A stretch of DNA of 64,000 bases from positions 248,001-312,000 of the forward strand of contig NZ_RWIT01000004.1 in assembly GCF_003944715.1 (NCBI RefSeq), written 5' to 3'. Both the position numbers and the translations under genes were made by a program. This DNA is from Hymenobacter rigui (GTDB taxonomy: Bacteria > Bacteroidota > Bacteroidia > Cytophagales > Hymenobacteraceae). Below are positions 56,317 to 64,000 of this stretch, in pieces. Within the stretch, counting starts at the first letter, position 1, and every line of letters starts with the position of its first letter. The notes under the pieces were generated by a model. That model saw only the letters and a program-made list of their open reading frames with translations, searched no databases and had not been told where the DNA came from.

Positions 56317-57150
56317 CTATTCGAACACAATAGTCTTGTTACGGTGCACGGCCACCTGCTCGCGGAACACCAGCGTGAGGGCGCGGGCCAAAGTCAGTTT
56401 CTCCACGTCGCGGCCGGCCTGGGCCATGTCGTGGGCGTTCTGGGTATGGTCTGTCGGGATGACGCTTTGGGCAATGATGGGCCCCTGGTCGAGCTGGTCG
56501 GTAACGAAATGGGCCGTGGCTCCGATGCTTTTTACACCACGGGCATACGCCTGTGCGTACGGGCTGGCCCCGATGAAGGCCGGCAGAAAGCTGTGGTGAA
56601 TGTTAATAAGCCGCTCCGGGAAATTCGCCACGAACTCCGGCGACAAAATGCGCATGTAACGGGCCAGTACTACAAACTCCGGTTCATAATGCGCAATCTG
56701 CTGCAGTACAGACGCCTCGTGCGCTTCCCGCGAGATGCCCTCGGCGCTGATGTGATGGTAGGGCACGTTCAGGCGCTCCGTCAGCTCGCGCAGATTGTTG
56801 TGGTTGCTGATAACGGCCAGAATATCGGCCTGCAGCTGCCCGAAGAAGTGCCGTACCAGCAGCTCCGAAAGGCAGTGGTGCTCCTTGGTAGCCAGTACTA
56901 CAATGCGGCGGGGCCGGTCGTCGCGCAGCCGGATGCGGGCCGAGGCGGGCAAAGCTGCCCGCAGGTCGCGCAATAGGGCTTCCTGCTCAAAGTCTCCTTC
57001 AAACTCGGTGCGCATGAAAAAGTGGCTGTCCTCCCGCTCAACAAACTCGCCGTTGCGCAGCACGTTCAGGCCGTGGCGGTACAGTATTTCGGTGATGCGG
57101 TACACCAGCCCCGGCTCGTCGGGACAGTCAATCAGCAGGAATCGAATCAT
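56317..57150 (-). CDS. purU: Formyltetrahydrofolate deformylase
   Basis: 277 residues. An N-terminal ACT domain (about 1-80; LIDCPDEPGLVYRITEILYR) is followed by a formyltransferase-like domain: VISNHNNLRELTERLNVPYH, ISREAHEASVLQQIAHYEPE, LARYMRILSPEFVANFPERL and INIHHSFLPAFIGASPYAQA, with the conserved Asn-His-Asp set (the Asp is in TDQLDQGPIIAQ). It hydrolyses 10-formyl-THF to formate and THF, balancing one-carbon pools; the ACT domain probably senses glycine or methionine as in E. coli. Monocistronic. Confidence 0.95.
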   Translation of the reverse strand: MIRFLLIDCPDEPGLVYRITEILYRHGLNVLRNGEFVEREDSHFFMRTEFEGDFEQEALLRDLRAALPASARIRLRDDRPRRIVVLATKEHHCLSELLVRHFFGQLQADILAVISNHNNLRELTERLNVPYHHISAEGISREAHEASVLQQIAHYEPEFVVLARYMRILSPEFVANFPERLINIHHSFLPAFIGASPYAQAYARGVKSIGATAHFVTDQLDQGPIIAQSVIPTDHTQNAHDMAQAGRDVEKLTLARALTLVFREQVAVHRNKTIVFE

Positions 57151-57357
57151 AGGGGCGGAGTAAGGGTTTTTGGAGCATACGTGCCGTGGCGGACCGGTGA
57201 TATGGCCCGCTGGCTGTTCCAGGAAAGCAGATGCAAATAGCCACCATTATGGCACATTTGCTTTGCGTATTAGTTCTGCCGTGCGATTAAATAGTCACTC
57301 TCACGCCTGGGTTAAGCTCGACCTAACCAAAGCCAGCTGAGTGCGTTGGAATGGGCT

Positions 57358-58359
57358 ATGAAAGAAGACAACAAACTAAGCCGCCGTCAGGTAATAAATG
57401 GCCTGGGTGCCAGCCTGGCCGTGGCCGCTGTAAGCCCCATATTCTCAGCCGATGCCGCAGAAGCTTCTGCTCCCACTGTGCCACTCAAAGACCCTACCAC
57501 CGCTTACCCGAAACCGCCCTTTAAAAAACAGCAGCAACCCTGGCCGGGGCTGGTCAGCCAGATGGACCCCAAACCCGACCACGGGGAACAGAGCTACAAA
57601 GGCTCCGGCCGCCTCAAAGGCCGCAAAGCCCTCATTACGGGTGGCGACTCCGGCATGGGCCGGGCTGCGGCCATTGCCTACGCCCGCGAAGGGGCCGATG
57701 TAGCCATTAATTACCTGCCCGCCGAAGAGGCGGATGCTAAAGAAGTAATTGCCCTTATTAAAGCGGCTGGGCAGAAGGGGGTGGCCATTCCCGGCGACAT
57801 CCGCGACGAAGCATTCTGCAAAAAGCTGGTGGCCGAAGCCGTACGCCAGTTGGGTGGACTGGATATTGTGGTCAGCAACGCCGGCCGCCAGCAGCAGCGG
57901 CAGTCTATTCTGGACCTCACCACCGAGGATTTCGATGCGACGATGAAAACCAATATCTACGCGCCGTTCTGGATTATCAAGGCCGCGCTGCCGCATCTGC
58001 AGCCAGGCTCGGCTATTATCGGCACCACTTCTGAACAGGCCACCGACCCCTCAGCCGACCTGTATGACTATGCGCAGACCAAAGCCGCTACCACCAACTA
58101 TGTCCGTTCCCTGGCCAAGCAGCTGGCTCCGAAGGGTATTCGGGTGAACGGTGTAGCGCCTGGCCCCATCTGGACGCCCCTGCAGGTAAGTGGCGGTGCT
58201 ACCCAGGAAAAGCTGGTGCAGTTCGGTGGTGATACGCCCATGATGCGCCCTGGCCAACCCGTCGAGCTGGCCTCCATCTATGTGCAACTCGCCGACCCGC
58301 AGGCCAGCTATGCTACCGGGCAGGTGTATGGTGCGGCCGGTGGCAAAGGCATGCCCTAA
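57358..58359 (+). CDS. SDR family oxidoreductase with Tat signal
   Basis: 333 residues from MKEDNKLSRRQVINGLGASL. Residues 8-30 are a twin-arginine signal (SRRQVI then hydrophobic), cleavage near DAAEAS. The linker AYPKPPFKKQQQPWPGLVSQ and GEQSYKGSGRLKGRK leads into the Rossmann core with TGGDSGMGRA (95-103), NAG at 174-176 and the catalytic set S225, Y238 and K242 (YAQTK). Exported SDRs of this type are annotated as general stress 39-like or glucose-dehydrogenase-like; the substrate is unknown. A decayed paralogue lies at 12124-12411. It is closed by a 25-bp hairpin. Confidence 0.9.
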   Translation: MKEDNKLSRRQVINGLGASLAVAAVSPIFSADAAEASAPTVPLKDPTTAYPKPPFKKQQQPWPGLVSQMDPKPDHGEQSYKGSGRLKGRKALITGGDSGMGRAAAIAYAREGADVAINYLPAEEADAKEVIALIKAAGQKGVAIPGDIRDEAFCKKLVAEAVRQLGGLDIVVSNAGRQQQRQSILDLTTEDFDATMKTNIYAPFWIIKAALPHLQPGSAIIGTTSEQATDPSADLYDYAQTKAATTNYVRSLAKQLAPKGIRVNGVAPGPIWTPLQVSGGATQEKLVQFGGDTPMMRPGQPVELASIYVQLADPQASYATGQVYGAAGGKGMP

Positions 58360-58370
58360 CAAATAGCCAT

Positions 58371-58430
58371 GCCACTTTAACACATAACGCCCGGCCACTT
58401 AAATAGCCGGGCGTTATGTGTTAAAGTGGC
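58371..58430. terminator. Bidirectional 25-bp hairpin between convergent genes
   Basis: Perfect 25-bp stem (58371-58395 with 58406-58430; outer GCCACTTTAACACATAACGC) around a 10-base loop, 12 bases after the SDR stop and 9 bases before the end of the convergent membrane protein gene. Confidence 0.88.
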
Positions 58431-58438
58431 ACGTTGAT

Positions 58439-58915
58439 TCAACCGGCAGCCGGTAGCCAGTTATGCAGCAGGGTTTCGGCATCAGCTCGTTGGCGGGAGG
58501 TGGAAACCAGCGTCAGTACAATAGGGTTGGCTTCTGTTGTTTCCAGCGTCAAATAATACTGCTCTGGTTTCTCTCCCTGTATAATGGCGGCGCTACGTAC
58601 TATAGAGCGAGTTGCTGCGAGTGTTTTCTCCGATTCCCCGCGCCCGTTGAGCCAGTCGAGACGCAATTCAGTTTCCAATAGAGTGAGCCGAACCCGGCGA
58701 ATACTCCACCAGATACCTACCCCTAAAGCCAGTACCAGCACCGCCACCAAGCCGCCCACCACCAATAGGCCGGTATGATAGGTCAGGTGAAAATCGGGGA
58801 GAAAAAGGAACGTTAGGACCAGCAGCAACGGCGTCAGAAAGCTGCCTGATAGTACCCTTGTCAGCCGGCTGTTGTCGAAAATGCGCAGGTCAACAGAAAC
58901 GGGTAAAGTATGCAT
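58439..58915 (-). CDS. Small membrane protein, hypothetical
   Basis: 158 residues with two hydrophobic segments (about 22-40, SGSFLTPLLLVLTFLFLP, and 47-70, GLLVVGGLVAVLVLALGVGI) followed by a cytosolic PH-like beta domain (RVRLTLLETELRLDWLNGRG, EQYYLTLETTEANPIVLTLV). The layout suggests a bPH/DUF-type membrane protein, but no exact family can be named. It is co-directional with the DUF3592 gene 10 bases upstream, so the two form an operon. Confidence 0.65.
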   Translation of the reverse strand: MHTLPVSVDLRIFDNSRLTRVLSGSFLTPLLLVLTFLFLPDFHLTYHTGLLVVGGLVAVLVLALGVGIWWSIRRVRLTLLETELRLDWLNGRGESEKTLAATRSIVRSAAIIQGEKPEQYYLTLETTEANPIVLTLVSTSRQRADAETLLHNWLPAAG

Positions 58916-58925
58916 GGCAGATGCT

Positions 58926-59348
58926 TTACAACTGCTGGTAAATAAGCCAAAAGCAATATCCTATACCTGCTACTCCAGACAGCAGCAGCAGGTACGCAGC
59001 AATTCCTGATCCGCTGGAGTTAACAGTAAATTCTTCCGGGTTAGCAGGGTTGTATAAAATATCCACTTGCTGGCCTTCCCGATAATTGTCCTCATCAGGG
59101 GATGAAAGTTGCCAGTAACTTTTCGTAACCCACTGCTTATCTGCCGTTACAAAGCGAATCGAGTGATAGTAGATACCCCGGCCATCGAAGAACGTAAACC
59201 AGGTATCATCCATAACGCTGGTTACCAGACCAGTGGTTTGCTGGCCATGCGCTTGCAGGCGCAGATACTTACTGCGTAAGGAGTTGCCCATAAGCAGGCC
59301 GAAAGCACTGACTATAAACCACAAGAAAAGCTGCGTATCGGAACCCAT
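58926..59348 (-). CDS. DUF3592 domain-containing membrane protein
   Basis: 140 residues: an N-terminal membrane segment (FLWFIVSAFGLLMGN), a beta domain with TTGLVTSVMDDTW, YHSIRFVTADKQWVTKSYW and the typical REGQQVDILYNPANPEEFTV, and a C-terminal membrane segment (AAYLLLLSGVAGIGYCFWLI). This is the DUF3592 pattern; function unknown. Divergent from the hybrid sensor kinase. Confidence 0.82.
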   Translation of the reverse strand: MGSDTQLFLWFIVSAFGLLMGNSLRSKYLRLQAHGQQTTGLVTSVMDDTWFTFFDGRGIYYHSIRFVTADKQWVTKSYWQLSSPDEDNYREGQQVDILYNPANPEEFTVNSSGSGIAAYLLLLSGVAGIGYCFWLIYQQL

Positions 59349-59420
59349 ACCTATTGTAGGTATAACTATACTGCAATGGGATATTCCCGGCGAAGATAAG
59401 CTTCTGTGTATCTTTCGGCA

Positions 59421-62189
59421 ATGCCCACTCTCATCCTCCCTTCCTGGTTGAAGCGCAGCAATTGGTGGCTGTGCGCGGTGCTGCTCGTACTGATGAGCTG
59501 CTCCCGCTCAACTCCCAAGCGCCAGTATACCATTGGGTTTTCGCAGTGCACCAACGGCGACGCCTGGCGGCAGGCCATGCTGGCCGGCATGCAGAAGGAG
59601 CTGAGCTTCTACCCCGAGGTGCGCTTCCGCATGAAGGACGCCAAGTACAGCTCGGCCCTGCAGGAGCAGCAGATTCGGGAGTTTCTCAAAGAAGGCATTG
59701 ACCTGCTGATTGTATCGGCCAACGAAACCGAGCCGGTAACGCCCATTGTGGAGGAGGTGTACAACCGGGGCATTCCGGTGGTGATTCTTGACCGGCGCAC
59801 TACCTCCAAGCTCTACACCGCCTACGTGGGCGGCAATAACCTGGAGGTGGGCCAGACGGCGGCCAACTACGCCGCCGGCCTGCTGGGGGAGCGGGGGCAG
59901 GTGCTGGAAGTGCTGGGCGCCCCCGGTTCCAGCCCCGCCATCGACCGGCACCGGGGCTTCGCGCAGGCTCTGGCCGCGTACCCGGGTATGCAGTTGGTGG
60001 CGCAGGTAAACAGCAACTGGGAGCGGCCTTCGGTACTGGCGCGGCTGCCCAACGTGTTACGGCAGCATCCCGAAATCGACCTGATTTTTGCCCATAACGA
60101 CCGGCTGGCGCTGGGTGCCTACCAGGTGTGCAAGCAGCTGGGCCGGGAGCGGCAGGTGCGCATTGTGGGGGTAGATGGCCTGCCGGGGCCGCACGGCGGC
60201 ATTCAACTGGTGCAGGACGGTATCATCAACTCCACGCTGCTGTATTCGCCGGGTGGGGAGGAAGCCATCCGGACTGCCATGCGCATTCTGCAGCGCCAGC
60301 CCTTCGAGAAGGAAAATCCGCTTAGTACCATGGTCATCGACTCGACCAACGTGCTGACGATGAAGCTGCAAACCGAAAAGCTCAGCAGCCAGCAGCAGGA
60401 TATTCAGCGGCAGCAGCGGCTGTTGCAGCAGCAGCTGGCCACGTATGCCAGTCAACAAACGGTACTCTACGTGCTGGCGGCGGCCCTGCTGGGCGCGGCC
60501 GGGCTGGGCATATTGGTGTGGCGGGCCTTCCGGGCCAACCGGCGCATCACGCGGCGGCTGGCCTTGCAGAACGAGGAAATCCGGGCCCAGCGCAACCAGA
60601 TTCAGGAGTTTGCCGAACAGGCCCGGGTGGAAACGGAGGCCAAGCTGCGCTTCTTCACCAATTTCAGCCACGAGCTGCGCACCCCGCTCACCCTTATTCT
60701 GGGGCCGGTGGAGGAAATGCTGACCAGTGGCCCCCAACTACCCGCCGCTCAGCGCCACGACCTGAGCCTGGTGCGGCGCAACGCCCAGCGCCTGCTACAG
60801 CTTGTCAATCAGCTCATGGATTTCCGCAAGATTGACGTGGGCAAGATGCCGGTGCGCGCCACCGAGGGAAATTTGGTGGCTTTCGTGCGCGAAATCATGG
60901 ACGTGTTTGAGCGGCCGGCCCGGCAGCGCGGTATCCGGCTCCGGTTTCTGCCCGCCGAGCCGGCCCTGCCGCTCTGGTTTGATGCCAACGTGCTGGATAA
61001 GGTGTTTTTCAACCTGCTCAGCAATGCCCTCAAATTCACGCCGGAAGGCGGCCAGATTACGGTGAGTATGCAGCGCGTGCCCGCCGAAAAAGCCGTGCGC
61101 GTGAGCGTGGAGGACACCGGTCGGGGTATTTCGGAGCAGGACCGGGCCCACATTTTCGAGTGGTTTTACCAGGGCCAGCAGTCGGTGGCGAAGGGCTCGG
61201 GGATGGGTCTGGCGTTGGCGTTGGGTCTCACGCGGCTGCACCAGGGCACACTCAGCTTCACCAGTCAGCCTGGCCGGGGCAGCACGTTTGTAGTAACGCT
61301 GCCGCTGGAACTGCCCCAGGAGCTGAAATCAATGGAAGCCATAGCCCCTGTCAACCTTGGCTTCTCGGTGGAGGAGGACCTGCCGCCTGCTTTGCGCCCC
61401 GAGCCCGAAGCGGCCGTGAGTGGGAGCGAGGCGCTGGTGCTTGTCATCGAAGATAACCCTGAAGTTAACGCGTTTCTGGTGCAGAAGCTGCGGCCCCACT
61501 TCCAGGTCAGCACGGCGTTTGATGGAGCCCGGGGCCTGGAACTGGCCGCCGACAGCATCCCTGACCTGATTATCTGCGACGTGATGCTGCCCGAGCTGAG
61601 CGGGCTGGAAGTGGTGGCCCGACTCAAAAGCGACTGGCGCACCTCGCACATCCCGGTGGTGCTGCTCACGGCCCGGGGCGCTTCGGAACAGCAGGTGGAA
61701 GGCGTGCAGGCCGGTGCCGATTTATACCTGACCAAGCCTTTCAACCCCACGTTTCTGCTGGAAAGTGTACGGACGCTGCTGAGCAACCGGGAGAAGCAGC
61801 GGGAGCATTTCCGCCGGGAGCTGTCGGTGCAGACGGCCACCGTGGCCCCGCAGCGTGTGGACCAGAAATTCCTGGCCGACCTCACCGCCATTGTGGAAGC
61901 GAACCTCTCACGCTCCGAGTTGAACGTGGAAGACGTGGCCCGCAGCCTGGGTATTTCGCGGGTGCAACTGTACCGCAAAGTGAAGGCCGTACTAGGTACC
62001 GGGGTTACGGATTTCATCCAGGGCATCCGCCTCACCAAGGCCCGCCAGCTGCTGCTCTCCGATGAGCTGACCATTGCCGAAGTGGCGTATCAGCTGGGCT
62101 TCTCCTCGCCCTCATATTTCTCCACGTCCTTCAAAGCCCGCTACCAGGTGTCGCCCTCCGAGTTCCGGGCCCTGCACACCACGGCGTAA
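59421..62189 (+). CDS. Hybrid two-component system protein (sensor kinase, receiver, AraC)
   Basis: 922 residues. A lipoprotein-like signal (CAVLLVLMSCS) precedes a periplasmic sugar-binding-like sensor (about 30-310; YTIGFSQCTNGDAWRQAMLA, DLLIVSANETEPVTPIVEEV, VVILDRRTTSKLYTAYVGGN), as in LacI/ribose-binding proteins. A coiled coil and a membrane segment (about 350-372) follow. HisKA has the phospho-acceptor H417 in NFSHELRTPL, and the ATPase has NLLSNALKFTPEGG, DTGRGIS and GSGMGLALALG. The receiver has Asp720 in DLIICDVMLPELSG. A C-terminal AraC helix-turn-helix (about 815-922; LNVEDVARSLGISRVQLYRK) completes it. This is the sugar-sensing HTCS architecture of Bacteroidota. The SusC-type receptor downstream is its probable target. 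Confidence 0.95.
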   Translation: MPTLILPSWLKRSNWWLCAVLLVLMSCSRSTPKRQYTIGFSQCTNGDAWRQAMLAGMQKELSFYPEVRFRMKDAKYSSALQEQQIREFLKEGIDLLIVSANETEPVTPIVEEVYNRGIPVVILDRRTTSKLYTAYVGGNNLEVGQTAANYAAGLLGERGQVLEVLGAPGSSPAIDRHRGFAQALAAYPGMQLVAQVNSNWERPSVLARLPNVLRQHPEIDLIFAHNDRLALGAYQVCKQLGRERQVRIVGVDGLPGPHGGIQLVQDGIINSTLLYSPGGEEAIRTAMRILQRQPFEKENPLSTMVIDSTNVLTMKLQTEKLSSQQQDIQRQQRLLQQQLATYASQQTVLYVLAAALLGAAGLGILVWRAFRANRRITRRLALQNEEIRAQRNQIQEFAEQARVETEAKLRFFTNFSHELRTPLTLILGPVEEMLTSGPQLPAAQRHDLSLVRRNAQRLLQLVNQLMDFRKIDVGKMPVRATEGNLVAFVREIMDVFERPARQRGIRLRFLPAEPALPLWFDANVLDKVFFNLLSNALKFTPEGGQITVSMQRVPAEKAVRVSVEDTGRGISEQDRAHIFEWFYQGQQSVAKGSGMGLALALGLTRLHQGTLSFTSQPGRGSTFVVTLPLELPQELKSMEAIAPVNLGFSVEEDLPPALRPEPEAAVSGSEALVLVIEDNPEVNAFLVQKLRPHFQVSTAFDGARGLELAADSIPDLIICDVMLPELSGLEVVARLKSDWRTSHIPVVLLTARGASEQQVEGVQAGADLYLTKPFNPTFLLESVRTLLSNREKQREHFRRELSVQTATVAPQRVDQKFLADLTAIVEANLSRSELNVEDVARSLGISRVQLYRKVKAVLGTGVTDFIQGIRLTKARQLLLSDELTIAEVAYQLGFSSPSYFSTSFKARYQVSPSEFRALHTTA

Positions 62190-62228
62190 GTATCAGCAGG
62201 CAGCATAAGGCTTGTTGTTATCAAAGCT

Positions 62229-62324
62229 GTCATTCCGAGCGAAGCCGAGGCATCTTGCGTGCTGACGTCAGGATTACCACTGCAACATCAGCACGCGAGA
62301 TGCCTCGGCTTCGCTCGGAATGAC
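62229..62324. repeat. CATTCCGAG inverted repeat (37-base arms)
   Basis: GTCATTCCGAGCGAAGCCGA... (62229-62265) pairs with 62288-62324 with a single mismatch and a 22-base loop. A decayed half-copy is at 3930-3966. It is the kind of interspersed palindrome common in Cytophagales genomes and lies 40 bases after the hybrid kinase stop. Confidence 0.85.
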
Positions 62325-62663
62325 GATCCTACTAACCTACCATCCATGAATCTCAAGTGACCGTGACGCATGATGCGCATCAGGGCTTCAATTTTTGAAA
62401 ATCAGGTATCAAAATTGAAACCCAATCGGATACAGGCGTGGATGAAGTAGGGTTTAATTGATTGATTAATAATGATTAAGGAAAAGGTTTGAGTGTGAGT
62501 CAAAATCGAAACACTTTGAGCGAATAGAAGAAGCGGCTGGGAAGGAGGGAGTGAATATTTGGGCACCAAGTCGGCTGAAAATCTGGCCCGACTTGAGCCG
62601 GGCGCAGTTCCCCAGACGGCGGGTCGGTAGCTTAGGAATTCACACCTTTCCAATTCCCACTTC
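62325..62663. other. A+T-rich upstream region of the SusC-type gene
   Basis: About 340 bases without a gene. It contains several TTTGAG words (e.g. GGTTTGAGTGTGAGTC and CACTTTGAGC) that could be promoter or HTCS-binding elements, but none fits the promoter consensus convincingly. Confidence 0.4.
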
Positions 62664-64000
62664 ATGAAAGACAAGTACCCCCTGCTGCGTCCGGCAGTTG
62701 GCCTGACGCTGCTCTCGGCCTTGGCGGCTGCGGCCACAACCCCAGCTGCGGCGGCCCCCGCCGAAGCCCGCACCCCGCACCTGGCCGACGTGAAAGTATC
62801 CGGCCGCGTGGTGGACGAAAATGGCGCCGGCATGCCCGGTGTTACTATAGTAGCCAAAGGCACGGCCCTGGGCACCTCCACCGACGCCGACGGTAATTTC
62901 ACTCTCTCGGTGCCCGACAACGTGACCACCCTACTCTTCTCCTTCGTGGGATATAAGTCGCAGGAAGTGGCGGTGAGCGGCGCGGCCATCAGCGTGACGC
63001 TGGCCCCCGATGCGGCGGCCCTGGACGAGGTAGTAGTAACCGGCTACCAGACCCAGCGCAAAGCCGACCTGACCGGTGCGGTAGCCGTGGTGAAGACCGA
63101 GGAAATCCGGGACATGGCCTCCAACGACGTGACGCGCAACCTGCAGGGCCGCGTGCCGGGCGTGCAAATCACCACCGACGGTGCACCCGGCAGCGCCGCC
63201 ACTGTGCGCATCCGGGGCTTCGGCACGCTGGGCAACAACGACCCGCTGTACGTTATCGACGGCATTCCCACAAAGGAAGGCATCAACCAGATCAACCAGA
63301 ACGACATCGAGAGCATTCAGGTGCTCAAAGATGCCTCGGCGGCCAGCATCTACGGCTCCCGGGCCGGTAATGGCGTGATTATCATCACAACCAAAAAGGC
63401 CAAGAAAGGCGCTACCCGGGTAGACTTTTCGACCTTTTTCAGCGTGCAGACGCCGGGCCCGCACCTGCAGATGCTGAACACGCTGGACTACGGCACGGTG
63501 TACGCCCGGGCCGCCATCAACGACGGCAAAGTGCCCAGCCTGCCATACTACAACTTCCAGACCTCGCGCGACGCCAACGGCAACATTGTGCTGAACGGGG
63601 TGAGCACGCCGGAATTTATCGACGCCGATAAAACCATGCGCGCCGCCGACACCGACTGGTTCAAGGAAACCCAGCAGAACGCCCTCATCCAGAGCTACAA
63701 CCTGAACGTGAGCAGCGGCAGTGAGCGGGGCGGGGCCCTGTTCTCGCTGAACTACTACGACAACTCGGGTACGCTGAAATACACCGGCTTCGACCGGATT
63801 ACGGCCCGTCTGAACTCGGACTACAACTTCCTGGGCGGCAAGCTAAAGGTGGGCGAGAACCTAACCCTTGTGAAGTCGCAGCGGGCGGAGTACGACCTGA
63901 ATCTGGTGCGCGACCGGACCACCCAACTGCCCTCCATTGTGCCGGTGCATACCGTGGATGGCGTGGGCTGGGGCGGCCCCGTGGCCGGCATGAGTGACCG
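62664..64000 (+). CDS. SusC/RagA family TonB-dependent outer-membrane receptor (5' part)
   Basis: The frame is open from the ATG at 62664 to the window edge (445 residues seen of an expected 1000 or so). A signal peptide (about 1-31, ending AAAAPA) precedes a carboxypeptidase-like regulatory domain (VSGRVVDENGAGMPGVTIVA, TSTDADGNFTLSVPDN, LLFSFVGYKSQEV), then the TonB box region DEVVVTGYQTQRKADLTGAV and the plug domain with SusC signature LQGRVPGVQI, VRIRGFGTLGNNDPLYVIDG, DIESIQVLKDASAASIYGSR and GVIIITTKKAKKG. It imports glycans or peptides across the outer membrane with a SusD partner, expected just beyond the window. The first of an apparent utilisation locus controlled by the HTCS upstream. 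Confidence 0.95.
   Translation, partial: MKDKYPLLRPAVGLTLLSALAAAATTPAAAAPAEARTPHLADVKVSGRVVDENGAGMPGVTIVAKGTALGTSTDADGNFTLSVPDNVTTLLFSFVGYKSQEVAVSGAAISVTLAPDAAALDEVVVTGYQTQRKADLTGAVAVVKTEEIRDMASNDVTRNLQGRVPGVQITTDGAPGSAATVRIRGFGTLGNNDPLYVIDGIPTKEGINQINQNDIESIQVLKDASAASIYGSRAGNGVIIITTKKAKKGATRVDFSTFFSVQTPGPHLQMLNTLDYGTVYARAAINDGKVPSLPYYNFQTSRDANGNIVLNGVSTPEFIDADKTMRAADTDWFKETQQNALIQSYNLNVSSGSERGGALFSLNYYDNSGTLKYTGFDRITARLNSDYNFLGGKLKVGENLTLVKSQRAEYDLNLVRDRTTQLPSIVPVHTVDGVGWGGPVAGMSD

Overview
The window looks like a chromosomal segment of a GC-rich member of the Bacteroidota, most like Hymenobacter or a close relative in the Cytophagales. This is inferred from four things: a SusC/RagA TonB-dependent receptor beside a hybrid two-component system (62664 and 59421); Bacteroidota-type -7 promoter boxes (TAnnTTTG) in place of sigma70 boxes; weak Shine-Dalgarno use; and protein families common in that group (SelO, M61-PDZ, STAS-like SpoIIAA proteins, DUF3140, HTCS). 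There is no rRNA, tRNA, CRISPR array or complete insertion sequence that I can support.

Layout. 1-5.9 kb: carbohydrate oxidation genes (glucose 1-dehydrogenase-like SDR, MGH1-type glucosidase, cyclase-family hydrolase, 6-phosphogluconate dehydrogenase) and a PD-(D/E)XK nuclease. 5.9-7.4 kb: asnA behind what looks like a complete ribosome-mediated attenuator, with promoter, Asn-rich 28-residue leader peptide, antiterminator/terminator pair and then asnA. 7.6-14.8 kb: small secreted protein, amine oxidase, STAS-like protein, DUF3140, acyl-lipid desaturase, a decayed SDR gene, a CUB/tail-fibre-like secreted protein and a PPOX protein. 14.9-27.9 kb: a co-directional minus-strand block (YjfI, PspA, small membrane protein, YqiJ-like, flotillin, DUF559 nuclease, 1687-residue AAA+ 'DNA repair ATPase', GHKL-ATPase/nuclease fusion), read divergently from an XRE regulator with twin palindromic operators. 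This is the most system-like part of the window.

27.9-40 kb: SMP-30 and royal-jelly-type propellers, M61 peptidase, a three-subunit PaoABC-like molybdenum aldehyde oxidoreductase whose small subunit is fused to a peroxiredoxin-like domain, a SulP transporter and a YCF48-like membrane protein. 40-48.2 kb: universal stress protein, SelO, STAS-like protein, an AAA+ ATPase remnant, then a minus-strand sulfur operon (ArsR, TauE, MBL-rhodanese, rhodanese, two YeeE/YedE halves). 48.5-59.3 kb: NCS1 permease, secreted hypothetical proteins, a UvrA2-type ABC protein, three small genes, PurU, a Tat-exported SDR and two small membrane proteins. 59.4-64 kb: hybrid sensor kinase and the start of a SusC-type receptor, the beginning of a glycan-utilisation locus that runs off the window.

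Inverted repeats are a strong theme. Very long perfect hairpins separate most convergent gene pairs, several dispersed palindromic repeat families sit between genes, and one perfect 48-bp inverted repeat lies inside an open reading frame.
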